The notes below the pieces were generated by a model. That model was given only the letters and a program-made list of their open reading frames with translations, ran no database searches and had not been told where the DNA came from. This document shows, piece after piece, positions 1 to 9,346 of a DNA stretch of 64,000 nt (within the stretch, counting starts at the first letter, position 1; each line of letters opens with the position of its first letter). The position numbers and the translations under genes are program-made. Origin of the DNA: UBA3305 sp002373555 (GTDB lineage: Bacteria > Bacillota > Clostridia > Lachnospirales > Lachnospiraceae); NCBI GenBank assembly GCA_946612455.1, contig CAMOER010000007.1, positions 36,323-100,322 on the forward strand, written 5' to 3'.

Positions 1-381
1 AGAAAACGTGCAGGAAGTATTACACAGACACGGACAATCAATCATTTCAGGGATTATCTGCTTGCCATGCAGGAAGTGGAAGCGTTTACAATTGCAAATA
101 CGCCGGGCATATTCAGTGTAAAAACCAGAGACCGATTGTTGGATATACAACTACGGAGAATGCTGGCTAAATATTCAGAGCTAATACTGTTAGAAAGTGG
201 AAAGCCGTATAGGCAAGACAAAAAGATTCGTGCTTACTTATTAAAGAAGGGAAGAAGACGAAAGAAATATCGCAGCATTAAGACATATATAGTATGGATT
301 TTGTTTAAACGATGTCCCTATATGATCCCTTTGATGAGAAGTATTTATATCCGCATGCTGTCGGTTTTGAGGGTGAAATAA
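1..381 (+). CDS. C-terminal fragment of a protein, probably a glycosyltransferase (5' end outside window)
   Basis: The reading frame is open from base 1 to the TAA at 381, so the gene begins before the window. The visible 126 residues are basic and end in a hydrophobic stretch followed by RxxxVLRVK. No catalytic motif is present. Basic tails of this kind occur in family 2 glycosyltransferases, and the gene lies 66 bases upstream of glf in the same direction, so a glycosyltransferase of the same polysaccharide locus is the likeliest identity. This is inferred from context; the fragment itself is not diagnostic. Confidence 0.5.
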   Translation, partial: RKRAGSITQTRTINHFRDYLLAMQEVEAFTIANTPGIFSVKTRDRLLDIQLRRMLAKYSELILLESGKPYRQDKKIRAYLLKKGRRRKKYRSIKTYIVWILFKRCPYMIPLMRSIYIRMLSVLRVK

Positions 382-446
382 TTATCGGTGATTTAAGATA
401 ATTGTGTCAGTAATCTGACATATAAATGAGATGGGAGCATATGAAG

Positions 447-1556
447 ATGTATGACTATTTAATTGTTGGAGCCGGATTGTTTGGAGCTGTTGCGGGACGC
501 GAACTGACAGATGCGGGTAAGAAAGTGCTCGTAATAGATAAACGATCACATATTGCCGGAAATGTTTACACGGAGAAAATAGAGGGCATAAATGTACACA
601 GATACGGTGCGCATATTTTCCATACCAACAATAAAACTGTATGGGAATATGTTCAGCGTTTTATTGAGTTTAACCGCTTTACGAATTCACCCGTTGCCAA
701 TTACAAAGGAGAATTATATAGTCTCCCCTTCAATATGTATACTTTTAACAAAATGTGGGGTGTTGTCACTCCGGCAGAGGCAGCAGCAAAAATTGCAGAA
801 CAAAAAGCAGAGATCAAGGATGAGCCCCGAAATCTGGAAGAGCAGGCGATCAGTCTTGTAGGCCGGGATATTTATGAAAAACTGATCAAAGGTTATACGG
901 AAAAACAATGGGGGAGAGACTGCAAGGATCTGCCCAGTTTTATTATCAAGAGACTTCCTGTAAGGCTTACTTTTGACAATAATTATTTCAACGCATTGTA
1001 TCAGGGGATTCCGGTTGGCGGATATACCAAAATGGTCGAATCCATGCTTGACGGAATAGAAGTCAGGCTGAATTGTGACTATCTTGAAGAAAAAGGAAAA
1101 TGGGATTCCATGGCCGAGAAAGTTGTTTACACCGGTCCGATCGATGCATATTTCGGATATAAATACGGCAATCTTGAGTATCGTTCTGTCCGTTTTGAAA
1201 ACGAGCTGCTGGATATCCCGAATTATCAGGGAAATGCCGCGGTGAATTATACGGATCGCGAAACACCCTGGACAAGAATTATTGAACATAAATGGTTTGA
1301 GTTCGGCAAGGATGAGCAGGGAAATGATCTTCCGAAAACTGTGATCAGTCGTGAATACAGTTCAGAGTGGAAGCTTGGTGATGAACCGTACTATCCGGTT
1401 AATGATGAGAAGAATACAAGTCTTTATGAGAAGTACAAAGAACTGAGCCTGACTGAAGAAAATGTTATTTTCGGGGGAAGACTCGGAAGCTATAAATACT
1501 ATGATATGGATCAGGTTATTGCGGCAGCGCTGAGTGCAGCAAATGCATTACTTTGA
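447..1556 (+). CDS. glf: UDP-galactopyranose mutase
   Basis: This flavoenzyme interconverts UDP-galactopyranose and UDP-galactofuranose in the cytoplasm and supplies Galf for surface polysaccharide. The N-terminus has the FAD-binding GAGLFGAVAGRELTDAGKK segment and a downstream acidic VIDKR strand end. The Glf signatures RYGAHIFHTNN, YTEKQWGRD and a C-terminal GGRLGSYKYYDMDQ segment are all present. The product is about 369 aa, the usual family length. GGGAG at 433-437 lies 9 bases before ATG 447; ATG 441 and 426 are in frame but badly spaced. The Galf-transferase-like gene at 8.2 kb fits a Galf-containing polymer. Sugar specificity is known from the family, not shown here. Confidence 0.95.
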   Translation: MYDYLIVGAGLFGAVAGRELTDAGKKVLVIDKRSHIAGNVYTEKIEGINVHRYGAHIFHTNNKTVWEYVQRFIEFNRFTNSPVANYKGELYSLPFNMYTFNKMWGVVTPAEAAAKIAEQKAEIKDEPRNLEEQAISLVGRDIYEKLIKGYTEKQWGRDCKDLPSFIIKRLPVRLTFDNNYFNALYQGIPVGGYTKMVESMLDGIEVRLNCDYLEEKGKWDSMAEKVVYTGPIDAYFGYKYGNLEYRSVRFENELLDIPNYQGNAAVNYTDRETPWTRIIEHKWFEFGKDEQGNDLPKTVISREYSSEWKLGDEPYYPVNDEKNTSLYEKYKELSLTEENVIFGGRLGSYKYYDMDQVIAAALSAANALL

Positions 1557-1605
1557 TCGCAGTTTTGAATCAGAAGAATCAAACATCAAAAATGGAGAAG
1601 ACGAC

Positions 1606-2610
1606 ATGAACTATATTATTTTCGGAGGGTCAGGATTTATTGGAACACATTTGATTCATTTACTGAAGGCAGAGTGTGTCAATGAGGAAGATCATATCTA
1701 TGATCTTGATATTGTTATGCCTGGAGAAGAAGGTGTAGTACCTGGAATCGTAGAGAAAAATGAAGGCGTTGAGTACATTCGTTTGGATGTCAGAAAACCG
1801 ATCGACTTTTCGTTTGATCCGACTGAGAAGGACATCATTTTTAATCTTGCAGCGGTACATCGTACACCGGGACATCAGGACCATGAATACTTTGAAACAA
1901 ATATCAAAGGTGCAGAGAATGTGATCGCTTTTGCGGAAAAACATGGAATAAAGAAAATCCTTTTCACTTCCTCCATTGCCCCTTATGGCGCGGCAGAAGA
2001 ATTAAAAAAGGAATCCACGCTTCCTACTCCGAATACGCCTTACGGTATCAGCAAATTGGTTGCTGAGAAGATTCATCAGAATTGGCAGGTTCAGGATAAA
2101 GATCGGGAACTGACCATTTTGCGTCCGGGAATAGTTTATGGCAAAGGTGAGCATGGGAATATGACACGTCTCTATAAGGGGATCAAAGGTCACTATTATT
2201 TCTATGCGGGAAGAAAGGATACCGTTAAGGCAAGTATATATGTAAAAGAACTGGTACAGTTCATGAAATATCGTATGATTGATAATAGTTTTTGTGGAAC
2301 AGATGTTATTAATTGTACTTTTGAACCAGCTTATACAATTGAACAGATCTGCAAAGCCATGAAAAAGGCTACCGGCTTAAAAGGCAAGATCCCTATGGTG
2401 AATGGGAAACTGCTTATGGGTGCTGCGAAAATCATAGGACCGCTTGGCGGGAAAAAAGTCGGGATACATCCGGATCGTGTGAAAAAACTGATGGTCAGCA
2501 CAAATATAAGCGGCGAGAAACTGAACAAGATGGACTATAAGTTCCACTATACATTACTGGAAAGCTTTAGAGACTGGTTCGAAGATTGCAACAGAGAGGG
2601 ACTGTATTAA
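1606..2610 (+). CDS. NAD-dependent epimerase/dehydratase (extended SDR)
   Basis: A 334-aa extended short-chain dehydrogenase acting on a nucleotide sugar. It opens with the Rossmann motif GGSGFIGTHL (residues 7-16). SSIAPYG supplies the catalytic serine region, and YGISK is the YxxxK active site. GGAGAAG at 1594-1600 sets ATG 1606 as the start; upstream in-frame codons overlap glf and look untranslated. The stop overlaps the next gene (TAATG), so the two are translationally coupled. The substrate cannot be read: UDP-GlcNAc/Glc C4-epimerase, dehydratase or UronateE-type activities are all possible. It is likely a precursor-synthesis enzyme of the capsule locus. Confidence 0.85.
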   Translation: MNYIIFGGSGFIGTHLIHLLKAECVNEEDHIYDLDIVMPGEEGVVPGIVEKNEGVEYIRLDVRKPIDFSFDPTEKDIIFNLAAVHRTPGHQDHEYFETNIKGAENVIAFAEKHGIKKILFTSSIAPYGAAEELKKESTLPTPNTPYGISKLVAEKIHQNWQVQDKDRELTILRPGIVYGKGEHGNMTRLYKGIKGHYYFYAGRKDTVKASIYVKELVQFMKYRMIDNSFCGTDVINCTFEPAYTIEQICKAMKKATGLKGKIPMVNGKLLMGAAKIIGPLGGKKVGIHPDRVKKLMVSTNISGEKLNKMDYKFHYTLLESFRDWFEDCNREGLY

Positions 2611-3407
2611 TGGATATTACAATTATCGTTGCAGCGCACAAGAAATATTGGATGCCTTCCGATCCCATGTACCTCCCGCTGCATGTTGGTGCGGAAGGAA
2701 AGACTGACGAGAACGGGAATCCTCTGGACTTGGGATATATAAAGGATAATACCGGCGATAATATTAGTGAAAAGAATGCAAATTATTGTGAACTTACCGG
2801 TCTTTATTGGGCGTGGAAGAATCTGGATTCAGATTATATAGGCCTTGCGCATTACAGACGCCATTTCAGTAATGGTAAACTGTTTGGAGACAAGAAGAAC
2901 AGAGTCATCAGTAAAGAAGAACTGGAGAGGGTAATAGGTAAAAAAACAATATTGCTGCCTAAACCGCGCAATTATTGGATTGAAACAAATTACAGCCAGT
3001 ATGCGCATGCCCATCATGCAATAGATTTGGATACAACAAGAGAGATCTTAGCGGAACGTTATCCGGAGTATCTTGAAGCATGGGATAAAAGCATGAAAAG
3101 GACCATTGGACATCGTTTTAATATGTTCATAATGCGAAGAGATCGGTTTAGAAAGTATTGCAGATGGCTGTTTGATGTTCTTTTTGAACTGGAGAAACGC
3201 CTGGATATCAGTAATTATAATAAGAACGACAGCAGGGTATTTGGATTTGTAAGTGAACGCATGCTGGATGTTTGGATTGAAACGAATGGATATAAGTATA
3301 AAGAACTACCGTATGTTTTTATGGAAAAACAGAACTGGATTGTTAAAGGCGGAAATTTTATAAAAAGAAAATTTATTGAAGGAAATAAGAGAAGGAACAA
3401 TCAATGA
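2610..3407 (+). CDS. DUF4422 capsular polysaccharide protein (putative glycosyltransferase)
   Basis: A 265-aa protein with the DUF4422 hallmarks: an N-terminal ITIIVAAHKKY strand, an ELTGLYWAWKN segment and the YIGLAHYRRHF motif at roughly residues 78-88. DUF4422 proteins recur in capsule and O-antigen loci and are treated as glycosyltransferases, though biochemical proof is thin. The ATG at 2610 shares a base with the preceding stop, and the stop overlaps the next ATG (ATGA), so translation is coupled on both sides. No signal peptide or membrane segment is visible; it should act at the cytoplasmic face on a lipid-linked intermediate. Confidence 0.8.
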   Translation: MDITIIVAAHKKYWMPSDPMYLPLHVGAEGKTDENGNPLDLGYIKDNTGDNISEKNANYCELTGLYWAWKNLDSDYIGLAHYRRHFSNGKLFGDKKNRVISKEELERVIGKKTILLPKPRNYWIETNYSQYAHAHHAIDLDTTREILAERYPEYLEAWDKSMKRTIGHRFNMFIMRRDRFRKYCRWLFDVLFELEKRLDISNYNKNDSRVFGFVSERMLDVWIETNGYKYKELPYVFMEKQNWIVKGGNFIKRKFIEGNKRRNNQ

Positions 3408-4467
3408 ACAGCCAATCCCTTTCTGTCAATAGCAGGTCAAAAGATTTCTCTTTGACATTTATGCAGGTGGTTTCTGCCCTGGCAGTTGTAACACTTCATA
3501 CTAATGGATGTTTCTGGGACTTTAGTTCAACAGAAAGATATTGGTTGACAGCGAATATTATTGAAGGGGTTTGCTATTTTGCAGTACCAATTTTTTTCAT
3601 GATAACCGGTATTACATTGATTGACTATCATGACCGGTATAGCACGAAAATATACTTAAAAAAAAGAATAGAAAAAACACTAATTCCATATATCGCATGG
3701 AGTTTTATCGGTGTGATTTTTTTGATTGTCACAAAGAAAGTGATACCGGATTCGGGCACGATTAAGTGGGTGATAAACGGGATCTTAACGACTGGCGGAA
3801 TCATTAATATATATTGGTTTTTTCGGCCACTGTTTTGTGCGTATCTTAGCATTCCTTTATTTGCAGCAGTAGAGAAAAAAAGAAAAAACGCATATTTGGG
3901 TATTTTGTGCTTGTATGCTTTATAGTAAACATGCTTATCCCTTTTCTTAATAACTTATTGATGCTGGGATTAGAATGGCCATATAAAATAGATTCAGCGT
4001 ATAATTATTTGTTTTGGGTGTTGAGTGGGTATTGTATTTATAGTTATCCACCTGACAGGAATCTGAAACGTATAATATATATCATGGCTGTTATTGGAAT
4101 GCTAACGCATATAGGAGGGACTTATATTTTATCCTTAAAAGCAGGTTCAATCCAATCAATGTTTAAAGGATACAATAATATCCCTTGTGTTTTATATACA
4201 TTTGGCGTGTACTGCGTTTTAAAAGATATCGGCGAAATAATTAACAAGATAGAGTGGCTTAAAAGTGTAGTTGAATTAGAAAGCAAATACACCTTTCCTC
4301 TTTATCTTATTCATTGGTTTGTTATACAGATTCTTCTTTGCTTATTTGCTATTAACACTAGATCGATAACCTATCGCCTTATAGCACCATTAATTATATT
4401 GGGGATTGTGATTGGAATAACTGGAATTCTCAGGCGCATTCCGGTCATAAAACGGACCGTGCCCTAA
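3404..4467 (+). pseudogene. Acyltransferase family 3 (OafA/WecH-like) membrane protein, broken by one frameshift
   Basis: Two reading frames together make one acyltransferase-3 protein of about 354 aa. The first part (3404-3925) has the start FMQVVSALAVVTLHTN, with the family histidine, and several membrane helices. The second part continues in the -1 frame from about 3890 to 4467 with further helices and the typical YTFPLYLIHWF motif near the C-terminus. The break lies at an A7-G-A6 tract (3875-3888); one extra A restores a continuous protein reading VEKKKKRIFGYFV. The start ATG overlaps the upstream stop and follows AAGGA. The intact enzyme would O- or N-acetylate a sugar of the polymer. 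Slippage, real decay or homopolymer miscalling are all possible. Confidence 0.75.
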
Positions 4468-4547
4468 GATGTTAAACATCAATCCTATATAAAGACAGAA
4501 TCATTCTTGAAACTGTTATGATTATTTTGCCAAAAACAGTTTTGACT

Positions 4548-4577
4548 TTGTTAGACAATTGGATCGTACTATATAAT
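4548..4577 (+). promoter_or_regulatory. Candidate promoter upstream of licD
   Basis: TTGTTA (4548-4553), an 18-base spacer and TATAAT (4572-4577) lie in the 205-base gap before the LicD gene. A TTGACT overlaps the -35 region. This would restart transcription inside the long polysaccharide locus after the broken acyltransferase. The surrounding sequence is AT-rich, so chance matches are a risk. Confidence 0.45.
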
Positions 4578-4672
4578 CAGTTGGAATACTTGCTTGTTAA
4601 GCGGAGATGAGGGTTTTACATAAGCATTTGGTGTTTCAATGATTCTTGCACTGGGACATAAGGATAATAAAA

Positions 4673-5494
4673 ATGAGGCTTTTGAATTCAAGTGAAATCA
4701 AAAAAATAGAATTGGATATTTTGATTTGCTTTAAGAAAATATGCAAAGAATATAATCTTACATACAGGCTTGTTGGAGGAACTCTCTTAGGTGCTGTCAG
4801 GCATAAAGGGTTTATTCCTTGGGATGATGATATTGATATCAGTATGCCAAGGCCGGATTATATGAAACTTATTGCTTTATACAAAAGAGGAAACGTTTTT
4901 CCTGATCATTTAAAAATGGTATGCAGTGAATTAGGAAATTATGATTTTCCGTTTATGAAAATAGTAGATATGCGGACTAGATGTGAGCTTGATTTTTCAG
5001 ATGAGACACAAGGTGATTCTCTATGGATTGATGTAATGCCTATGGATGGGCTTCCGGATTCGAACGGGAAAATCAGGAGAATATTTAAAAAAGCAGCTTT
5101 AATAAGAAGAATGCTTCTGATCAATAATGCCAAAAAAGGTATGGGAAAGACTAAAATTAAACAGGTGTTGAAACCGTTCATTATTCCAATTGTAAAGATT
5201 GTTGGAGCAAGACGTCTTTTAAATGAAATGAAAAAAGTGGCACAGCGTTATGACGTGAATACATCAAATAAAATTGGATGTATCACTTGGGGACTGTATA
5301 ATCCGCTTGGTGAGACAGTTGATAAAAAAGACTATATGGATGTTGTAGAAGTAGAGTTTGAAGGAGTTAAGTTTGATACTATGAAATGCTGGGATTCATA
5401 TCTAACTGGAATATATGGAGACTATATGAAATTGCCGCCTGTAGAAAAACGAAAAACACATGATATGAAAGCTTATATTATTGGAGAGGAATAA
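4673..5494 (+). CDS. LicD-family phosphotransferase
   Basis: A 273-aa LicD-family protein, a nucleotidyltransferase-fold enzyme that moves a phospho-alcohol from a CDP-activated donor onto a glycan. Key residues are visible: LVGGTLLGAVRHKGF, then the acidic cluster PWDDDIDI (D51-D53, D55), expected to bind metal. AAGGA at 4660-4664 places the start at ATG 4673. The substrate may be phosphocholine, as in classical LicD, or another polyol such as ribitol-phosphate. A CDP-ribitol-type cytidylyltransferase pseudogene lies 6 kb downstream, and no choline kinase or choline cytidylyltransferase is in the window. The stop is 10 bases before the wzx start. Confidence 0.88.
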   Translation: MRLLNSSEIKKIELDILICFKKICKEYNLTYRLVGGTLLGAVRHKGFIPWDDDIDISMPRPDYMKLIALYKRGNVFPDHLKMVCSELGNYDFPFMKIVDMRTRCELDFSDETQGDSLWIDVMPMDGLPDSNGKIRRIFKKAALIRRMLLINNAKKGMGKTKIKQVLKPFIIPIVKIVGARRLLNEMKKVAQRYDVNTSNKIGCITWGLYNPLGETVDKKDYMDVVEVEFEGVKFDTMKCWDSYLTGIYGDYMKLPPVEKRKTHDMKAYIIGEE

Positions 5495-5504
5495 TAGGGT
5501 ATTC

Positions 5505-6977
5505 ATGGACTTGAAATTGAAGTCAATCAAATTAAATTTTTTTATGAATGCTTTGTTGACCATGTCATCTTTCGTGTTCCCCATAATCTCTTTTCCATAT
5601 GTGTCAAGAGTTTTGCTGCCTGTCGGAACAGGAAGGGTATCTATGGCAACTTCGTTTATTGCGTATTTTACGCTATTCTCGCAACTAGGTATTCCGACAT
5701 ACGGTGTAAGGGCGTGTGCTAAGGTTCGTGATAACAGAGAAGAATTGACCAGAACGGTCCATGAACTATTATTTATCAATATAATATTGAGCGTGCTTGT
5801 TTATTTCGTATTGTTTACCGTAATATTGTGTATTCCTAAACTTCAACAGGAAAAAAGCTTATATGTTATTATTAGTTCGCAGATAATTTTGTCAGCAATC
5901 GGAATGGAGTGGATGTATAAAGGCTTAGAGCAATATACATATATTACTATGCGATCGCTGATTTTTAAAATAATTGCATTACTATTAATGTTTGCTTTGA
6001 TAAAAGAGCAAAAAGACTATGTGGTGTATGGGGGATTAACAATTTTTGCTGCCTCTGCATCCAATGTTATGAATTTGGTGAATGCACACAGATACATTTC
6101 ACTTCGTCCGATTGGGGGATACCACCCGTTGCGGCATTTAAATGCAGTGGCTGTTTTTTTCGCAATGGCGTGTGCTACAACGATTTATACAAATCTTGAT
6201 ACAGTAATGCTAGGTTTTATTAGAACTTATGACGATGTGGGGTATTACAATGCGGCTGTCAAAGTAAAAACGGTTCTTGTTAGTGTTATTACTTCTCTGG
6301 GGGTCGTTTTGCTTCCCAGAGCTTCCTATTATTTAGAGCATGAGTTTAGGGAAGAGTTCTTTAGAATAAGTAAAAAGGCATATAATTTTGTTCTGTTGAT
6401 ATCAATACCTATGGCAGTATATTTTTTGTTGTTCGCGAAGCAAGGAATACTGCTTTTGTCGGGGCCTGCATATTTGAATGCTGTTGTTCCTATGAAAATT
6501 ATCATGCCGACATTAGTTTTCATAGGTATCACTAATATCTGGGGAATTCAGATGCTTGTTCCTTTGGGACGGGAAAAGATAGTATTGTATTCTGAGATAG
6601 CAGGCGCTGTTGTTGATTTGATACTAAATATTATTTTGATTCCGCATTTTGCTGCTGCAGGGGCAGCGTTTGGAACCTTGTGTGCAGAAGTAGTTGTAAT
6701 GATTGTGCAGTTTGGAACAATTAAGAATATTGTCACAGGTGATTTCTTCAGAGTAAAATGGAGTGAGATATTCGTTGCGATTGGTGTTGCAATAATTGCT
6801 TCTTTTTGGATACCATGGGTTTTTTCGGGAAGTTTTATTGTTTTGGCTGTATCAGCATTTCTGTTTTTCGGTTGCTATGGCTTGATATTGTTGCTTGAAA
6901 GGGACCCGTTGGTATTGGAAATCGTAGACATGGGGGTTCGAGCTTTAAAAAAGATTAAAAGATCGGGAGGAAAATGA
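5505..6977 (+). CDS. wzx: Wzx-type polysaccharide flippase (MATE/MOP superfamily)
   Basis: A 490-aa, very hydrophobic protein with about 12-14 membrane helices and the start typical of polysaccharide translocases (FFMNALLTMSSFVFPIISFP, then RVLLPVGTGRVS). It should flip the undecaprenyl-linked repeat unit across the membrane before polymerization by Wzy. ATG 5505 comes 10 bases after the licD stop. The purine-rich tract at 5483-5490 and AGGGT at 5496 are possible ribosome binding sites; the spacing is ambiguous. The gene end overlaps the next start (ATGATG). Subfamily is clear, substrate unknown. Confidence 0.9.
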   Translation: MDLKLKSIKLNFFMNALLTMSSFVFPIISFPYVSRVLLPVGTGRVSMATSFIAYFTLFSQLGIPTYGVRACAKVRDNREELTRTVHELLFINIILSVLVYFVLFTVILCIPKLQQEKSLYVIISSQIILSAIGMEWMYKGLEQYTYITMRSLIFKIIALLLMFALIKEQKDYVVYGGLTIFAASASNVMNLVNAHRYISLRPIGGYHPLRHLNAVAVFFAMACATTIYTNLDTVMLGFIRTYDDVGYYNAAVKVKTVLVSVITSLGVVLLPRASYYLEHEFREEFFRISKKAYNFVLLISIPMAVYFLLFAKQGILLLSGPAYLNAVVPMKIIMPTLVFIGITNIWGIQMLVPLGREKIVLYSEIAGAVVDLILNIILIPHFAAAGAAFGTLCAEVVVMIVQFGTIKNIVTGDFFRVKWSEIFVAIGVAIIASFWIPWVFSGSFIVLAVSAFLFFGCYGLILLLERDPLVLEIVDMGVRALKKIKRSGGK

Positions 6978-8062
6978 TGTCTGAAATAAGTGTTATCATT
7001 CCGTATTATAATGGTAAGATAAGTGAAATCACTAGAGCTGTTGATAGCGTAAAATGTCAGTCATTCGGTGATTTTGATATCATTATAGTAGATGATGGAA
7101 GTGACGCAACCTTGGCCAGACAAGTTGATGATCTTTATACAGATGACATAAATATTAAAATCATACATCAGATTAATAAGGGAGTATCTGAAGCCAGAAA
7201 TCAAGGGGTTAGAAGGTCTAATTCACGTTATGTAATGTTCTTAGATGCGGATGATCAGTTATTGCCGTGTTGTTTAGAAGATGCTTTTGGCATTGCGGAA
7301 AGAACAGGCGCAGATCTCGTTATTGGAGGTGTACTTATTGATTCGGAGTTAAAAAAACTAAAGCCGAATGACGGTTCAATAGAGTGTAAAGTACTTGAAG
7401 GTGATGATATCACTAAGTTTCAGCATCATGCTATAAATGATTGGATTAGAATAGATGGAGGAGGATATATCGGAAGAGGCCCGGTTTCTCGCCTGGTAAA
7501 AAGAGAAATATTGAAAGAAGTAAACTTTGATCCAAGCTTATCTATTGGAGAAGACATTGTATGGAACTTGACAATACAGAAAAAATGTCAAAAAATATGT
7601 CTTTTTAAAAAAGTCTGGTATTTGTATTATACCAATCCTGCTTCAGCAACGCATAGATATAATCCAAGTATGTTGAAAGCGACTAAAAAACTATTGTTGG
7701 ATGTACGTGACTTGTGTGATTTGGAACAAGATGATTGTTATTTGGCTTATTGTAATTTAATGTTTGAATCTCTGAAACAGTTTGTGGTATGCATGGTGAT
7801 TCATCCTCAATGGAATCGGATTCCATATAAAAAAAGACGGCAGATGGTTTCTAGTATATATAGTACTTTGCCGTGGACATATTTGTTTGAAAGAAGATTG
7901 TTTACAATATCGGGAATGAAAAATAGAGTAAAAATTATTTTACATACATTGCATCTGCTTTTACCGTTGCTGGTGTTAAAGCATAAGCTGTTCAATGCTT
8001 CATTCCGGACCTTGATAAAGGGATATAAATTTGGCTCTAAAAGAACCTGTAGGCAGATATAG
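6977..8062 (+). CDS. Family 2 glycosyltransferase
   Basis: A 361-aa GT-A fold glycosyltransferase. The N-terminus is the canonical SEISVIIPYYNG, followed by IIIVDDGSDA with the first metal/nucleotide-binding aspartates, NKGVSEARNQGV, and the FLDADDQ DxD motif at about residues 91-97. The C-terminal 150 residues are basic and poorly conserved. GGGAGG at 6965-6970 sits 6 bases before ATG 6977; ATG 6974 is the alternative. It overlaps the end of wzx, so the two are coupled. It should add one sugar to the lipid-linked repeat unit; donor and linkage cannot be read. Confidence 0.9.
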   Translation: MSEISVIIPYYNGKISEITRAVDSVKCQSFGDFDIIIVDDGSDATLARQVDDLYTDDINIKIIHQINKGVSEARNQGVRRSNSRYVMFLDADDQLLPCCLEDAFGIAERTGADLVIGGVLIDSELKKLKPNDGSIECKVLEGDDITKFQHHAINDWIRIDGGGYIGRGPVSRLVKREILKEVNFDPSLSIGEDIVWNLTIQKKCQKICLFKKVWYLYYTNPASATHRYNPSMLKATKKLLLDVRDLCDLEQDDCYLAYCNLMFESLKQFVVCMVIHPQWNRIPYKKRRQMVSSIYSTLPWTYLFERRLFTISGMKNRVKIILHTLHLLLPLLVLKHKLFNASFRTLIKGYKFGSKRTCRQI

Positions 8063-8190
8063 TTATAGTTTCATGTTGTCATTTATGATAGAAGCAGCTT
8101 ATAGTTTAACAACATAAAAAATGTAATACTGAAATTGGATTGGATAAAACCAGGTTGGTTTCACGGTGTTAGGATATCCTTTGCAGAAAG

Positions 8191-9162
8191 ATGAGAATCA
8201 AAATGAAAAGTGTATGTGTTGTTTTAGTGACATTTAACAGAAAAGAATTGTTGGCCAAATTGTTGTTAGCTTTGCCCAAACAAACGTATCCGATTGCTGC
8301 AATTGTTATTCTTGATAATAATAGTACAGATGGTACAGAAGAATTATTGAAAGACATGGAGATTATTTCCGCTTCAGAGACAGGAAAGATACATGTTAGT
8401 GTTTGGAAAAATATCAAATGTTACTATTATCGAAACCGTGAGAATACTGGCGGCTCTGGTGGATTTGCCAAAGTGTTCAGCATTGCAAATAAATTGCAAT
8501 ATGATCTCATTTGGGCTATGGATGATGATGTAATGCCGGAAATAGACTGCCTGGAGTTACTAGTGAGAAATATATCTTCAGAGGTGGAATGTGTTATACC
8601 ATCTCGAAGTGATGATAATTGGCAGGATTATGCCGTGACAGACTATAATCTCAGTAATCCATTTTTATATAAATTAGATCAAATAAAGACAAAGATCGAT
8701 GGTGCAACTATTAAAGAGTCATTCGTTAACATAGTAGACATGCCTTTAGAAGGTCCATTAATGACAAGGGAATTGCTAAAGAAAATCGGGGTTCCTGACA
8801 AAAGGTATTTTATCATGTTTGATGACACGGACTTTGCCCATAGAGCTTCGTTGAATACCACTATCAGATATATTCCCGAAGCAACGTTACATCGAGTGCT
8901 TGCTAAAAAAACGAGTACCCCTATGAATGAATGGACTTGGAAAACTTTTTATCTATTACGAAATCAGTTTTTCTTTGATAGAAAATATGGAAAAAATATC
9001 TTAGTAAGGTACTTGCGTCCGTGGTGGTCTATGCACATAAAATGCTTTAGTGAAATAATGAAAAAACATCCTGAACGCATAAAATGGATATGTCGTGCTT
9101 ATAAAGAGGCATATAAAGGAATTATGGGAAAGACACTTGCTCCTGGCACAGAACTCAGGTAA
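8191..9162 (+). CDS. Family 2 glycosyltransferase, galactofuranosyl/rhamnosyltransferase-like
   Basis: A 323-aa GT-A enzyme. The motifs ILDNNSTDGT (residues 40-49), ENTGGSGGF (84-92) and WAMDDDV (109-114) are the pattern of the bacterial Galf/rhamnosyl transferase branch of GT2, with a triple aspartate in place of a simple DxD. Given glf in the same locus, transfer of Galf from UDP-Galf is the favoured guess. The ATG at 8203 (MKSVCVVLV) is an equally possible start, because no good ribosome binding site separates the two. The 128-base gap upstream has no recognizable feature. Confidence 0.85.
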   Translation: MRIKMKSVCVVLVTFNRKELLAKLLLALPKQTYPIAAIVILDNNSTDGTEELLKDMEIISASETGKIHVSVWKNIKCYYYRNRENTGGSGGFAKVFSIANKLQYDLIWAMDDDVMPEIDCLELLVRNISSEVECVIPSRSDDNWQDYAVTDYNLSNPFLYKLDQIKTKIDGATIKESFVNIVDMPLEGPLMTRELLKKIGVPDKRYFIMFDDTDFAHRASLNTTIRYIPEATLHRVLAKKTSTPMNEWTWKTFYLLRNQFFFDRKYGKNILVRYLRPWWSMHIKCFSEIMKKHPERIKWICRAYKEAYKGIMGKTLAPGTELR

Positions 9163-9286
9163 CTCTAATAAAAAAAGAGGTTTTAAGTCATACCAGTTGA
9201 AGGCGATGGAGATGGATACGAATCACAGTTTAGAAGTGCTGGTTTTAAGAATTGTATTTAAATCGTTTTGCTAAGCCAACTTGTAA

Positions 9287-9325
9287 AATCAATAAAAGCT
9301 AGTTGAAAAATAGCTTTTATTGATT
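9287..9325 (+). repeat. Perfect 15-bp inverted repeat (hairpin) in front of a glycosyltransferase
   Basis: AATCAATAAAAGCTA (9287-9301) and its exact complement TAGCTTTTATTGATT (9311-9325) flank a 9-base loop. It lies 21 bases before the start of the next gene and just before its AAGGAG site. It has no clean T-tract, so a leader hairpin or processing/stability element is as likely as a terminator. Confidence 0.7.
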
Positions 9326-9346
9326 GATTAATAATAAGGAGACTGT

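Noticed and set aside
3907..4467. Independent small membrane protein after the first acyltransferase fragment
   Set aside because: It begins in mid-helix at a GTG without a ribosome binding site and carries the expected C-terminal half of the acyltransferase.
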